A stretch of DNA of 64,000 nt from Lethocerus indicus. Lineage: Eukaryota > Arthropoda > Insecta > Hemiptera > Belostomatidae. Both the position numbers and the translations under genes were made by a program. The DNA lies in assembly GCA_019843655.1 (NCBI GenBank), contig JACDQD010000002.1:18685154-18749153 (forward strand), in the 5' to 3' direction. The notes beneath the pieces were generated by a model that saw only the letters and a program-made list of their open reading frames with translations, was not told the DNA's origin and did not search any database. The number at the start of each line of letters is the position of its first letter. The stretch's first letter is position 1. Of this stretch, positions 26,644-40,184 are shown one piece after another.

Positions 26644-29600
26644 AATTTATATGTATATAAATACATATGTATTACACATTAAATTGTTTGTTTTACTAAT
26701 AGTTTGCCACCTCAATTAGTCGGAGACAGACAATGGAACAAACTTTAAGTATTTGGGCTTGGCAGTTGTTATTTAAGCTTCATCTTCATTTAATGGATCA
26801 ACCTGAGAGTACTGTTTGGGTGACTCTGAATAATCCATCAGTACATTTTTCAGCGTTACCTTCCCTTGAATCCTCATCAAATGTATGTAATATTTTGTTC
26901 ATCTCTAAAATAATCTATAAATAATAACATGTATGTCTTTAAGTTGCACATTATGAACTTAATTCTAGGAGTTGTCTCATTTAGTCACATCACTGAAAGA
27001 TAAACAAGTTACAGCTATTTATGTTGCTCTATCATTAACATCAGAAGGTCATAGTGTTCCTTTAATATGTAATCATGGGTTTAATATGATGATCAGTTTG
27101 GTGCACTGTCATAGATATTTTGCTGTATTAGTTCTTTTGCAACATATTATACCATTATTTTTGGATTGCCCGCATTCACTCCTTTCTTCGTTAAGGTATG
27201 TCTATGTTTTATTTTTGTTATCTTGTATGTATAGATGTTAACATCAATAAGAAACATGATGAACTGAGGTTCTTACATTTCCAGGTTTCAGGACCTGATA
27301 ACATCTTTGATAACAGCAGATAAAACATTTATAAAATTGGCAAAGAATTTGATAACTTCAGAATTTCCAGGAATTATATTGAAACAGTTTGGAGATATGA
27401 TTCAAATGCATCTTGAACATTACAGGAGGTAGTACGATTTTCAGATCCTTAAAGTGCTATAATAAAGTACCCACATTGTTGTATTAGTCTGATGAATGAA
27501 CAGAACAGCTTAATTCTTGTTCTTTATTTGTGTTTTCTTTAATTCATCTTATTACATATTATGTTTGCTGAAGGTTCAATCTTGCTTCACCTGCAACATT
27601 AGCTCAATTATGGCTTGAAATACTGTGTAAAGTGTGGCCTTCAGAACCGACCAGTACAGCTTATTTAATGGATATTGTATTGAGAGTTGCATATCTAAGA
27701 CGTGAAATAAAAAATTCTTGCTCTGATATTCTTTCACAGTTACTACAGGTAAATGTTTATGCACCTTTTTATGTTTAAATAATTAAAATCTGAATAGTAT
27801 TTATTCTTATATCTTTATTCTGTATAATAATACTCAGCCATTCATATACTAGCCATTATTTTTTCTTGAATACTACAATTTTTGGCTATGTGTGCATTCT
27901 TAGAATTTATTTCTTGTTGATTCTAGCTAACTTTTGAGTCAGCACAGTATGAGGTAACTATATTGTAGTAATTTATTTTATTATTTGGTGACTTTTATGT
28001 TACTGCATGATTTTTGTACCAAGTGAATCTTAAAAATTAATGTGTAATATTTTTTTATGTATAGTTATTATGTCTTCACTATTTATGTCTGGCACATGGT
28101 GGACTGTTATTGATTAATAGTAGTATCATAATATTAGCAGAGGTTGATCCCATATGGGAACAAACATGTCTTAATTCCTAGAGATTAACGACACCTCACC
28201 TACTTCAACTCTTCAGTCAGACACTGATGACAGAACCAGTAAGAGTTCAAAAACAGTTGCAGGTCAACTCCTGCCAACAGATATTCTTCCCACATTACAC
28301 AATCTTACTCGAAGCCAGTCAATGACAATTTAATTTCTGGTCACACAAAGTTTCACTCATTGAACACTATTTACTTTTTTCTATAAGTAAAAGTTAAAGA
28401 TTTAGTGTCTGTAGATTTAATGTCTAGGAAAACATTACTCTTTCAGGCCTAATATTCCTGAAAAAAGAAAATAGGAAAGTTCTGTAATTTTAAACAAATT
28501 TGTTTGAGCTTATCCATGCAAAGAAATATGAACAGTAATTTACGTGGATAACTGAAGAAAATATTCATGTTCAAATTTTATTTGGTGTTTCTTTATCATA
28601 TCTTTATCATTTTTGAATTTGTTGAATTGTTTGTTTGTTTGAATTTATATGTTGAATTATGTTGTACAATAATTTTTATAGACTGCATCTGCCTTGATTA
28701 AGCCAAAATTTTCACTCAGTAGTTGGATGTTGCCAAATACACCAGTAATGTCTCTCATGCCTCGCACTGTTCCTGATACTCCATGGTTTGCTTTATTTGC
28801 TCTGGAATTAGAGCAGTATTTTATTCAAACTAAAAATGGTCTGTGGAGGCAACTTTTACTTGAACTACACTCAACAAGAAATAAAACCAGCATTGATGCT
28901 GCTTTAAAAGTAAGAATATAATTTCATTTAAATAGAAACAAATATTGTGGCACTTGCCATGGATGTTAACCTATAATCTAGTCCGTAAGAAGGGACAGTG
29001 AAGTCGCCCTTATGATCATGAAGTGCATAACGGTGAAAGCATAATTGCGCTATATAAGAACAGTAAAAAAAATATTGATTTTGTTAGTATATTTGTAGAA
29101 GTTATTGAATTATGAATTGTGTTTTATTAAATGAATTTTTTTGGAATCATTTTGTTTAGAAAGCCTGCAATTCCCTTAAATTGGGAGTTATATCGAGCAG
29201 TAGTTTGCCAGTTTATAGATGGGCTCAACAAGCTTTAGAAACTCCTGTTGATCATCCTGCACTGCCACTCTTATGGCAAAAGTTTTTCATTCTCTTTCTC
29301 ACCAGAATCCCAAGGTCAGAGAAGTTTACTCCTATGTATTGTGACTCATTGAGTCACTTTATTTCACAGGTATAAATTACTGTTTTAATACTGTAATAAC
29401 ATTCATATACTTGTAATTTTTATTTCTGTATTTCAGTGATAAAGACCTTGGTTGTGTAGGGGTGAAATTTTTTGAAGGGATGTCCAACCATAATTTCTTT
29501 AAGAAGCTTAAAAAAAAAGTTAAAGATTGTAAGGAGTATTATGAAAGTAAATGTGCAAATTCAGCCCTTCAACCAACTTCTGACAAAAAGCAATGGTTCG

Positions 29601-30414
29601 ACAAAATGGTTAAGTGTGTACATTTTATTTTCTTCATAAACATCTAATATCTATTTTTTATGTATTATTTGATTTTTTATAAATTTAATTATTGTAAAAT
29701 TAGATTGTACACATCATTTGGCCTATGGTTGGAAGAAGCGCGAATTCAAGAACCTGGTATTTATCTTCCAGCATTGCCACCTCAGTATGATACATTAAAA
29801 TTAAATGGTATATTTCAAGGAGATGAAGTAAGTAATTTATTTAATCTAAAAAAATTGAATTGAGTAAAATAGACTGGAATGGTTATAATCATTGTTTCAG
29901 TATTCTGTTTCCTATTTGGTCTTAACCTTGATGGATTTTGGCTTTTTGCATGCAGTCAGTATTAAAAACTAACATGTTTGCCATTGGGAGCATTCTATCA
30001 ACATTGTTACTTCACCGTAACTGTAGTTTATGGTTTGTGATGTTCTATGCACCTTGAAATCCAGCCATACCAAACAAACAAAATTGAACTGGAAATTATG
30101 AAATTCATTTTAATTGATACACCCAGCAGGAGAAAATAAATGACCACAAGAGATAATATGTATAGAACAAACCTGACATTGTTAACCAAAAATGAAAGTA
30201 ATGTTACTACATATTTACCCTCCTTTCCTTTTTAAGAAAAGAAAATGGGGCATCTCTTGATACTGTATAATAAATAAAAGAGCGTTGTTATGCTTGACTA
30301 GGTTCAGCTTCTTTCTATTGTCAGTAGCGTTCCTTCATTAAATGAATGAGATACCAGGGATACACACAGAATCCCAAATATATATATTCAATTAATGGAG
30401 TTTCTATGTTTACT

Positions 30415-30459
<45 letters not shown>

Positions 30460-33069
30460 GCTGTTTAGGTATAAATGTTGTATAAGTAGCATGAACAAAA
30501 TTATATTTTTATTGATCTAGGAGATAGGTTTTTGTTTAATTTTTTTCTTAGAACCCATGGTATGAGTATATTGACTATGAAGTTGTGCGGAAGCAGCAGA
30601 AAGAAAATGTTTTAAATTGGGAACACAATTTGTCAAGAAAAATGGATTATGCTATTCGACATTCAGTTCCACAACCTGAAATGGATCCAGTGGCGCGAAT
30701 TATCAGACGGTACCAACATTTATATTTCCTCTTAGTTAATAATATTAATGATCCCTTAATAATGATTTATAGTTTTATTATATTATTATTACATGTGATT
30801 CAGTCAATAATTTCAGAGTATTAACCATGGAGAATAAATCAATAAATTTACTCATAACTTTGTCAACATTTTGTACACTTTTTTGTGCTAATAAAATTGT
30901 TCAAAACAACTCATTTCAGTCAGTATGTAGTACTGGAGCACTTTATTATTCAAATTTGTTATTTAAAAATGTCAGGTATGATAGGAATATGGGTGAGTTT
31001 TAAACAAAATCATAATTTTCATAGTTTATTAATATTAATACAGTAATATGAACAGTTAACAAGCATAGTTAAGGCACAATGTGCTATAAAAATAAAGTGT
31101 AAAGACAGAACAGTTAACTATCAATTATTCTTTCCTAATTTGTTTAAGAATTAAAACACGCTAACTATTCTAGTAAACTTAAAATATTTATGCAGGAGAT
31201 AATATTAAAGTATATTTTATTAAGTAATATTTCTTTATTATGCATATCATTTATTTCTAGTTTACAGTCATATGATAGCCCCGTACCACCTCCAGTTTTA
31301 CGATTGCATCTACGGGTTGTACCACATTTGTCAAATGAGGTCATTCACAACAAGAACTTATTACTTGACTCCTTAAAGGATTCTTTCAGGGCTTTATTGA
31401 GTTTTGCAGAGTAAGTTAAATTAGAATTATTACAAAACTTTGTGCAAACCATTGTGGTGGCTTTTGACTGGATCAAAAGCTGTAGTTAAACTAAAGTCAC
31501 AAATGTGACTTGCAATAGGACCTGTACTATTTAAAAAGTACATTAAAGAAGGATGAACTATTACTGTAGTTATGACTGTTGCTCATTATATATTAATTTT
31601 TAAATATTGATAATTTCATTTTATACTTTAAAAAATTTAATATGAGGATTATTGCAAGTGTAATTAATGTATAATAATTATGTTTGTAGGACATTTAATT
31701 TACACACAGCAGAACTCACAGGATTAGATTGTACCCTATTGGAAATACTTCCTCTTTTATACCGCAATGTGGAAACTGAAGTTAAATTATATGCAGCTTG
31801 TGATACACATAATCCTCGATCAAGAAGCCCTTCTCCTGACTCAATAACTTGTGCTGGCCCAGCCGTTATTAGAATAAAGGTTTGTTGCTTGCTTTTATTA
31901 CATATATTATGTGTTATATATTTTTAAGATAATATTAATTGTAATTTAATGTTTTAGATTAGTGAACTCAGAGTTAGTGAAATTACTGATGTTGCAATAC
32001 ACAATAATAGGACTGAGATGAGATCAGGAATGAAACGTGCCTTGCAACCGCCACCAATGAGTGTCTCTTCTGGAAGTGTTCACATTGAATATGTTGTCAG
32101 GTACGTTTTATGTTTATAAGAGATCTAGAGATATGCTATTAATATTTTGTTACAGGGTTTTGAAGAACCTTTTCATAAGATTTTTACTTATTTTCCTGTG
32201 GTTTCACAGAACTTTAGAACATGAATGGCAAGAGTTAATTAAAAGTGGTGATATTCAGTTAATCAATTCACTCCAAAAAGTTGGTATAGCCCTCTTTTAT
32301 TACATGACTTCTATCTTTACTGATCAAGTAGCTGCTTATCCTCCATTGAAGCAACTTATTACTACTTGTGTGGAGACTCTTGGACAGGTGAAAATTACTA
32401 CGGAAATTATGCCTCCTATTATGACTTTATTATGTAATTAATTTTGACATAGTGTATATTTTGAATAGTAATTTTATTGAGGTATTTTCCCATACAGTGC
32501 TTCATTAGTGGTGATGAGAGACAAGGAAGTATTTTATTGTCAGCTGTTTTGGAAACACCATCATTGTCTTCATTATTAGCTACCCATTTCACACCAATCA
32601 CTGCATCTCCACCAGTTTATATATATCTGTATAAAATACTCCTTAATTCTCCAAAGTCAGTATCTCATGACCTGATTTTTGTTTTACTTACAAAGGTACG
32701 TAATGAATTTTTAAATAACTATTTATTATATTCTTAAAATGTTCAAGAAAGCAATTCTAGGTGTTATACTTTTGACATCTGACAAATATGATGTATAAAC
32801 AGTATTTTATTTGAAGTTTACTTATAATACGTTAATGATTATTTCATTATTTCATATTTGCTGTTATAGTTTGAGATGGGGCAGTGGTTGGAATCTCAGA
32901 AACCACGCTTGTCGGAACATTTTCAGCTCATTGAGTTGGCAGGGCTAGCGTTGGCTAAGATTGGCCAAAATCCTCCTTCAGAATCCCTTATGATACATGA
33001 GGTCAGTTATTTTTATCTATTGCTTTATTGCTGTAAATATTATGTGTCTGTATATATACATACATACAT

Positions 33070-33134
<65 letters not shown>

Positions 33135-36100
33135 TATTTTAATTGTTATTAAATTATTGAATATTCAATAAAAATATTTAATGCTAATTCCTTAGAAAAT
33201 GTGATACTGTATTAACATCCTAATGTCTTATAATGAAACACCTCTTAATATGCAGGAGGGCATAAATTTGGGTTATAGGGATCAAAAATAAACTGAGAAA
33301 GTTTTTTTGTTCTTTAACACATTCATATGTGTGGGTTGTCTGAAGCATGTCATGAGTTGTAACTCACAACATAAGCAAGTGCACTTTCTTATGTGTTATA
33401 CTATAGCTGAATAATACTATGATATATGGAGTCATAAAATTATTTCAATTCAAGCTTTTATATTTATTTTATCAATTTATTTATTATCACAGCCCCTTTT
33501 TTTCTTGTTTATATCTTTTTCATATATGTTTCAGGTCTTGAGACGTCATTTATGTGTGTTAATGATGCATGATGCACCTCAGCATTATTCAGAAGTAATT
33601 ACAGAAGTGCTCAAACATACAGAATCACATAGTATTGCAAGTGATGTTTGGTATGACATAATAAATGCTATAGGTTTCCTTTCAGGAGCCAAATTTCGTC
33701 CTCACATGTCTTTAGCTCAAGTTGTTGCTGAAACATCTAAGTTTGCTACTGAGCAAACTATTTTATCTCTCCATGAGGTACAAATTTTGTATTGCAATGG
33801 TGTGCGTGTGTGTATGTGTATATATGTTATTTTTGGCGAGAAAAACTTTTTAAACTCACTTTTTTAAAAAAGACAAATACAATTCAGTAACCCAAATGAT
33901 ACAAGGTCAGATCTTACCACAAGGGCTGGGAGAAGAATGCCTGAGCCCATGCGTGGTAGGCCTATCCCCCTCCCCGACAAAGGATGGACTGGGTCCAAGG
34001 TGGTAACTATTATATAAATATTACCCCCCTTAGCATAAATGGCTGTAAACATAAACATTGTCTGTCAGCCTCTACTGACATATATATACACACATACATA
34101 CATATGAATAGTGCTTAAAGTTAAATAACAGTGCTACTGTAAGTTAAAGAGTTTACAACTATCATATTAATTTCTTTTTTAGCTCTATGAGTTATCTACT
34201 TATATTGCCAATCATTTTGCTAAAGAAAGACTGCAGTATGGTCTTTATGGACTCTACCCTAAATACAGAACTTATGTCTCACCTTTTACTTCCCTTTTAA
34301 GTATATTGGGACATGCTGTTATAGTCACAACTATGAAATCTCATGGAAATATTATGCCCAGTAAAGGTACATTATAGGTTAATTGTGTCTATATTAGTCT
34401 CTATATTTTCCATTATTAAATTAGTATGATTATTATTGTAGAAATCATCCTAGTGAACACTGTGAAAGATGAAGTATGAGATTATTTGTAAATATACTAT
34501 TTTGGTGAAGCATAATTTTGAAAGGAAAATGATAATAATAATAATCTTTATTTTGCTGTGTTCAGTTCTTACTAGTCTACTTAAATACATTTTTAGTGTG
34601 TGAGCAAGCATGGCCAATCATAAGTGGACTGTATTCTCCATGGCTGTGTCCATATTTCACACAATCTCTAACTCAACCTACTGCAGCATGGATTCAACAG
34701 CTTACTGATGACCGTTCTGTTTTGTTACCCTGGATCACTGGTGACTCTGGGCATGCACATAAAATGACAGCTATATTTACTGAAACAATTAGGTTTCTCA
34801 TAGAGATGATTCCTGGTAAGTTCAGTTTATAGATCAAAGATAAAAAAACCATTAGAAAATGTTAGATTGTAAGGAAAAGGCAAATTATCAATGAAAAATT
34901 AATATAAACTGTATTTATTCATTTTTAAACGTTTGTTTAAGAGAGTAATTAAATATATTTTTTATATAAGTGCACGCACTGCACACACACACACCCCCAT
35001 TCATTTTAATGTAAAAAATTGTTCTATAAAAACATTAGTAATGATACATGTAAAAATCTTTTGGTATATAAGTGAACTTTCTGAAATAGAAAAGGTATAG
35101 ACTTTACTATAAAAATATTTATTGTATTGTATTGTCTTGGATTAATTTTCTTTTAATTCTGCTTCTTATCTTATTTTTATTTTACATTTAGGAACTGGTG
35201 ATATATTCAGTTATCTTTGGCAATACTACGTTACCAATTTTGCCCATTCATGTGTGAAGGAACATATTCTTAGTGTCATTCACAGCAATTTTTTGTCATT
35301 ACCGTGGACAAAGTTTTGTCCATCTTTAAATGATCTGGATCTCATGTTAAAGGTAAACTATTTGGTGTAACAGTATGTTTGTGGGTATGAGTGGTGAGGT
35401 TGTACATTTTTTTGGGAATACCTTAAATCAAATATGAGTGTAGATGTCTGCAATATCCAAATATTGCAAACTAGTTGAATATCTGAAGTTTATGCAAAAA
35501 GTTGAAAGAGCTTAAATAATATTATTAATCAGTAAGATTAATCATTGATATATGTCATTTTTGTTAAGGTAATACAATTATTTAATTTTTGTGTGGTAAA
35601 TGAATAATTATTGCATCCGTTATAATATTAGTGGTCAGTATGCTTATGACCAATTATAATTATTGCAGTAAAAGGACTATGACATAATTACTATTATAAA
35701 ATGACATTTTAATTGTTTGTAGGTTTCAGACTCATATGTTCCATACAGCCATACTTTTTTAGGAGCTATTTTTATTGATGTAAAATGGCTCTCATGGATT
35801 CAAAAGATTACTGGGGATGTGACAATAAGTACACGTGTTCATAATTCTTTGCTTCACCTTTTTGTTAAACTAGCAAATGAACCAAATGTTCGACAGGTAC
35901 AAAACTATTTAATAACTTTTCATAGATTTAATGCCAACTTAATTGAGGAACCATATACTACTAAATAATGATTTTCATTTTAGTCTGGAAAAATTGTTTC
36001 ACTACTGGAGGATGGTAAAACATTTCATTGGGAGCTGGTAGATTCTGCAGTGTTTGAAAGTGTAGTAAACTGGTTCGTAATGAGTTACGACCCTAGGGTG

Positions 36101-39100
36101 GTGCTGAAGTTGGATGAAGAGGGAAGCGACATTGATTGTTCAGTCGTAGAGTGGGTATTAGTTATAATAGTTCTGATTGAAAAACTAAAATGTTTTAATA
36201 GTTCCTAATTTGTCCATTTTTTAAAGGTTACTGAAAGGTGCAGCTGGTTTTATTGGCAGAGCAAATAATTACCATCCTTCTACTACCCGCAAAAGACAAG
36301 TTTTTGTACGAGCGTATACTAAACTTCTCCTGTCATCTCTTAGTCGTCACAAGAATCTTCTAAATAGTAACAGGAATAAAATTGAAGATGCAATTGATGA
36401 TATATTGACTCAAATAGATGTCGTAATTACAAATAGTTAGTATTAAATGTACACTGGTATTAGTTACATTTATTTATTAAAATTAGTATATATATTCAGT
36501 AAAATTTCCTTGATGGGTTTTCTTATTAGGTATCTCACGCAGTATATGCTCACACTCAGTAATTCACTCTGGTTTCTTGAAAATTTTTTTCATGATCATA
36601 ATGACAATCTGTGTTTTAAACCTGAAGAGCTTGATGTTCAATATGAAATAGATAAGCATGAAAATTATGCTTATCTATTTATGATGCAATTTATCAGAAC
36701 ATGTTTTACATTTTAGGAATTCATAGATATGCTTCAAAACATTAACTGAATAATTATAGAAGCCGTTTTGTCACTTGCAGTGCATGCTGTGCAGTAGGCA
36801 ATTCCATTTTTCACCATCATTGGGACAATTTGTAGTGTTTTTTATGGGGATAGAATCATAATGAAATTCAAGTGTGGGTGATCTTTTAATGATGAATTTG
36901 GGTTTTTCATGTTTGTTCTTCATTTTATTAGCATCAAGAATATGCAAGTAGAATTCCTTTGTAAAATTTTTTTGTATTATAGACTAAAGTCAGTTTACAA
37001 ATTATAAAGTTTAACTTAGGCATTATTGAGAACATCTTATCTTGTGTGAAAATGATATATAAATATATTAATGCATGTAATTAATTAATTTTTGTGTCTG
37101 ATTTTCAGTTTCTGATGCAGCATTTTTCCTGTAACAATTCAATTCATTCATATGTCAAGATTTTTATTATATTCTTGAAAACATAACAATACAGTCTTTA
37201 TATTTCATGTATATTTTGCCTTTAGCTGGTGGAAACTGTTCTGAAGCTGGATTGTTAATTGCTGAATTCTTGGCTCTTATGAATTTACCCGAAGGTAGTT
37301 CAATAACAACTGTAACTGTGAACACAGTTTTAAAATGGGTATCTGCAAAAGGGAACTGTATAGTTGTATCAGCACTGTTGCGTACTCTAGGCACTACAAT
37401 TGCTAATAATGAAATCTTGGGTACATTGATGGAAGCTTCATTAACTGCTTATTTCAGTAATGGTGTGTATGATTTTCTGTTCATATTATTCATGTAATCT
37501 TCCATCCACTTGGGATTAAAAAATACTATACTATACAATTAAAATAATCTAGTCATTATCACTAACTAATGTCTGATAGGATCACCTAATACTGTGGGAA
37601 GAACCTCGATTAGCAACGGTTTACCCCATGAGGGGTACTCCCGGATTTTTCCTCTGTTTGGAAATCACCTCAGCGAGCTCTATTGGAATGGAATGAACTT
37701 AGAGTTCCGAAACATTGGTTTCCAAACACAGGAAAAACCCTGGAATAACAGGTCACATTCTAATCGCAGAAACCTTCCTTCATTTATAAATCTAGTTATA
37801 TCACACATTTGAAATTCTAAATGAAAAAGTTTTACTTTTTTCAAATGAACCTTACTGGTATTTTATAATTATGTGGATTTTTTTACTGTTCCACAATGTG
37901 TCAGGCAAAATGTTGACAGAATAGATAAATTAGTGAAACTACATCTCTCTTTGATTATTTCCACTAGTTCTTACTCTCTGCTAATTTGTTATATGTAATA
38001 AAGAGATGATGTTTTCTGACCTGTATCTTTTAGGAAGTGAAGTTAACTGGAATTCAGCAAAATCTTTGTTGCAAGAAGTTGTACCAAGGCACCCTCCACT
38101 AGAAGAAACACTAATTAATAATTCACAGCTTCTTACACTATACGCTTTGTTGATAAAGCAGATACCATCAGGTGATGACCTCCGAGAAGAAGCTAATATT
38201 CTTAACAGCCTTATTGAATGTATTTCATCTGTTAAACCAAGGTATCATATTTATGTATTAATTCGAATGAAATATATTATTATATTTATTAATTATTTTG
38301 GAGTGGTCATTATCTTTTGTATGCATATTTCTAATCTAGATAGTTACTGACAAAAATTCAATTTCTTATTTGCTTTTATTAGATGCTAATATTTTACCTA
38401 CCGTTTTATTTAGTGAATTAGTGGAATCAAAGTTGATACTGCTCTTGCATTTGGGTTTGCTGCTATCCTCCCGACAGTGTGATCATAATCCAGAAGTAAT
38501 ACACAATTTATTGAAATTAAATGATGTGGCTAACACATGGGCTGAATACCGTTCTTCTTGGGGTATTTTAGGTGCTATTGGTATTAGGAAACAGGTTACA
38601 CTCTCAAACAGGTTATTATGAGATAACTGTACCTTATGTTTAAATATGTAGTTTTTTATCTTTGTAAACCCAATTAATTATTTGTATTATTTATATATAT
38701 TAATTTTATTCCATGTTTAAGAGAATGTGACATTAATAACTTTGTTAAGACATTAAGAAATTCATTTTATTTTAGGTGTAAAGTGGTTTGCAGAACATTA
38801 TCTTTGATTATTTTAAGCCAGTTGCCTGAGCACAAAGGTGAATTATCAGCTAATGACCATATACAGTTTATTCGTACCCATCCTCATGCTCCTGGTGGCT
38901 TGACTTGTAATAATATGTAAGTAATTTTTAATTCCCATTGGTGACATAAGGCTCCTCTGTTATACACATCTTTGGTGTTTCTAGATGACAAAATGATTAT
39001 CTTTTTTGCTTCATCTGTACCCTGCGCCTAATCAATGTATGCTGAATTTGTCATTTAAATATTTTAGTCATGATTATGGGATTTGAAAGAAGCAATGACC

Positions 39101-39452
39101 TATGCTTTATGAAAATACATCATAAATAAAATGCATATAATTAAGCATTGTATTAAATATTCTTCATACATGTACTATTTAATATGCTGCATTATTTTTA
39201 ATTTGTATATTGATTTTATTATTTTTTTTTCCAAGGGAACTTGGTCCTGGTGCTGACACACTAAGGTCACTGGGCCAATTAGAAGGGATAGTTGCAGATA
39301 AGAACTTTAGTGATGTAAAGTATACTGCGGAGCATGCACTAAGACTAATTAAACAGCCAGAGAATTCAATGCATAATGCACATAATGTATTTTTAGAGAT
39401 AGCTTCTCAGCTTTACAATGAAAGATACATACAAGCATTGAAAAATAATTGA
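19704..39452 (+). CDS. Epg5: Ectopic P-granules protein 5 homologue (autophagy tether)
   Basis: EPG5 is a Rab7 effector that tethers late endosomes/lysosomes to LC3-bearing autophagosomes. Exons: 19704-19736, 19902-20633, 20718-20873, 20946-21208, 22143-22299, 22438-22590, 23258-23475, 23814-24025, 24405-24571, 24810-24950, 25076-25239, 25666-25801, 26703-26882, 26969-27195, 27285-27428, 27574-27748, 28682-28909, 29160-29314, 29437-29613, 29704-29827, 30552-30709, 31261-31410, 31690-31879, 31958-32100, 32210-32387, 32498-32695, 32870-33001, 33535-33777, 34183-34366, 34597-34815, 35192-35352, 35723-35896, 35984-36150, 36227-36422, 36543-about 36702, 37226-37462, 38034-38241, 38414-38611, 38776-38916, 39236-39452. 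They sum to about 2,531 codons (human 2,579). Family blocks seen: [20 protein letters not shown] preceded by [41 protein letters not shown], and VARIIRR. The region 36423-37225 is the only uncertain junction. A large helical scaffold; no enzyme motif. Confidence 0.93.
21752..21820 (-). mobile_element. tRNA-derived SINE head
   Basis: Read on the minus strand, this stretch starts GATAGCTCAGTGGTTAAAGT (RNA polymerase III A box at 21801-21811) and has a B-box-like GAGTTCAATTC inside an arm-loop-arm GGAG...CTCC at 21762-21776, spaced as in a tRNA gene. It lies in Epg5 intron 4 (21209-22142). No tRNA acceptor pairing is evident, so a SINE remnant is preferred to a working tRNA gene. The tail probably runs on toward 21600. 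Confidence 0.6.
22591..23257. other. Epg5 intron 6, GC-richer stretch of unknown origin
   Basis: From about 22730 to 23210 the composition is more balanced than the surrounding introns, with many CAT/ATG and GTGAC-like words. No protein family was recognised in either direction. It is possibly an old mobile-element fragment. Confidence 0.3.
25802..26702. other. Epg5 intron 12
   Basis: A 900-base intron. The part around 26015-26400 is less AT-rich and may be an inserted repeat. A pure (AT)n microsatellite lies at 26580-26636. Nothing else is recognised. Confidence 0.4.
26580..26636. repeat. (AT)n microsatellite
   Basis: About 57 bases of AT dinucleotide repeat in Epg5 intron 12. Confidence 0.95.
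28180..28331 (+). other. Coding-like island in Epg5 intron 16
   Basis: In the intron 27749-28681 about 150 bases stay open in two plus-strand frames, after a CCTAG acceptor-like site. One frame is Ser/Thr/Asp rich; the other would read on in phase from exon 16. Joining exon 16 directly to exon 17 already matches the EPG5 family, so this is either an alternative exon or a mobile-element fragment. Confidence 0.25.
29828..30551. other. Epg5 intron 20
   Basis: A 724-base intron with a less AT-rich middle (about 29900-30360) that I cannot identify and an (AT)n tract near its 3' end. Confidence 0.4.
30417..30455. repeat. (AT)n microsatellite
   Basis: AT dinucleotide repeat in Epg5 intron 20. Confidence 0.95.
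33051..33130. repeat. (TACA)n(AC)n(AT)n compound microsatellite
   Basis: A TACA run, a short CA run and then about 55 bases of TA repeat, in Epg5 intron 27 (33002-33534). Confidence 0.95.
33870..34075. repeat. GC-richer insertion in Epg5 intron 28
   Basis: About 200 bases with C-runs (CCCCCTCCCC and ACCCCCCTT) and balanced composition, unlike the flanking intron. It resembles an inserted repetitive element by composition only; no coding frame is recognised. Confidence 0.35.
36646..36680. repeat. 14-bp perfect inverted repeat at the end of Epg5 exon 35
   Basis: AAATAGATAAGCAT at 36646-36659 and its exact reverse complement at 36667-36680 enclose a 7-base loop. It lies in or just after the 3' part of exon 35, where the donor site is uncertain. 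Confidence 0.85.
37577..37800. repeat. Structured GC-richer repeat in Epg5 intron 36
   Basis: About 220 bases of balanced composition in an AT-rich intron. Two inverted arms of 22 bases at 37643-37664 and 37719-37740 match at 20 of 22 positions, and a small hairpin (ACCCC/GGGGT) sits at 37623-37636. The frame at 37594-37812 has no family signal. Probably a short non-autonomous element; class unknown. Confidence 0.5.
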
Positions 39453-40173
39453 TTCTCTTTTTTCGTATTTTCTGCTTTATTCATTATTTGAGTACATTAT
39501 GTATATCTATTGAATGTCTGTGATTAATATTCAGAGGTCAGTTGCTACTATATTGATAGTATTAAATTGTTCTAGTTTATGTATTGTTTTGTGATATATT
39601 AATGTTGAACATATTAGATTTTAGTTCGTAATGTATCAGAAACTAGATCTGGCTGAAAGGTAACCTTGTGCCATAATATTTATATCTTTAAAACATTATA
39701 TATTATTGCTTAATTTCATTATACACTTTGCCTCATATAAGTTTATTCAATGTCACTAACCCTTTATGAATTGTTAATTATGCATTTTATTGACACAAAA
39801 TGTATTATTAAGCCAACAAAATATTAATTACATGATTAAATTGGTTAATATTGTCTGAGTGAGATGACCTAGTTTATGGTGATTCGGTATATATATGAAA
39901 TGTATTTTGATAAGCCACAAGATCGTAATTTGTTTCTGTGAAAAGTGATAAACAGTGATTGAAATATTTTTGTTCTTAAAAAATTAATTTCAAAATATTT
40001 TATTTTAATATTTGTTTGTAAATAACACATTCATATTCTTTGTACTCTTTATTAAAAATGACTTGTATTATTAGATAACTTATGTTATTCCCCTGTATTT
40101 ATGAAGCACAATGTTTTCCTTAAAGCAGAAGCAAATTGGCTATTTCTGGTTGTAGAATGATTTCATGTGAGAA

Positions 40174-40184
40174 AATAAAATAAA
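40174..40184 (+). terminator. Candidate poly(A) signal of Epg5
   Basis: Two overlapping AATAAA motifs followed by a T/GT-rich stretch, about 720 bases past the Epg5 stop. An ATTAAA near 40050 is an alternative. Confidence 0.4.

Noticed and set aside
36227..36438. Epg5 called a pseudogene because of the in-frame TAG at 36436-36438
   Set aside because: An in-frame splice choice (36422 to 36543) avoids it, and all other exons are intact with consistent phases.
37594..37812. 72-codon frame in Epg5 intron 36
   Set aside because: It overlaps the inverted-repeat element and has no protein-family character.
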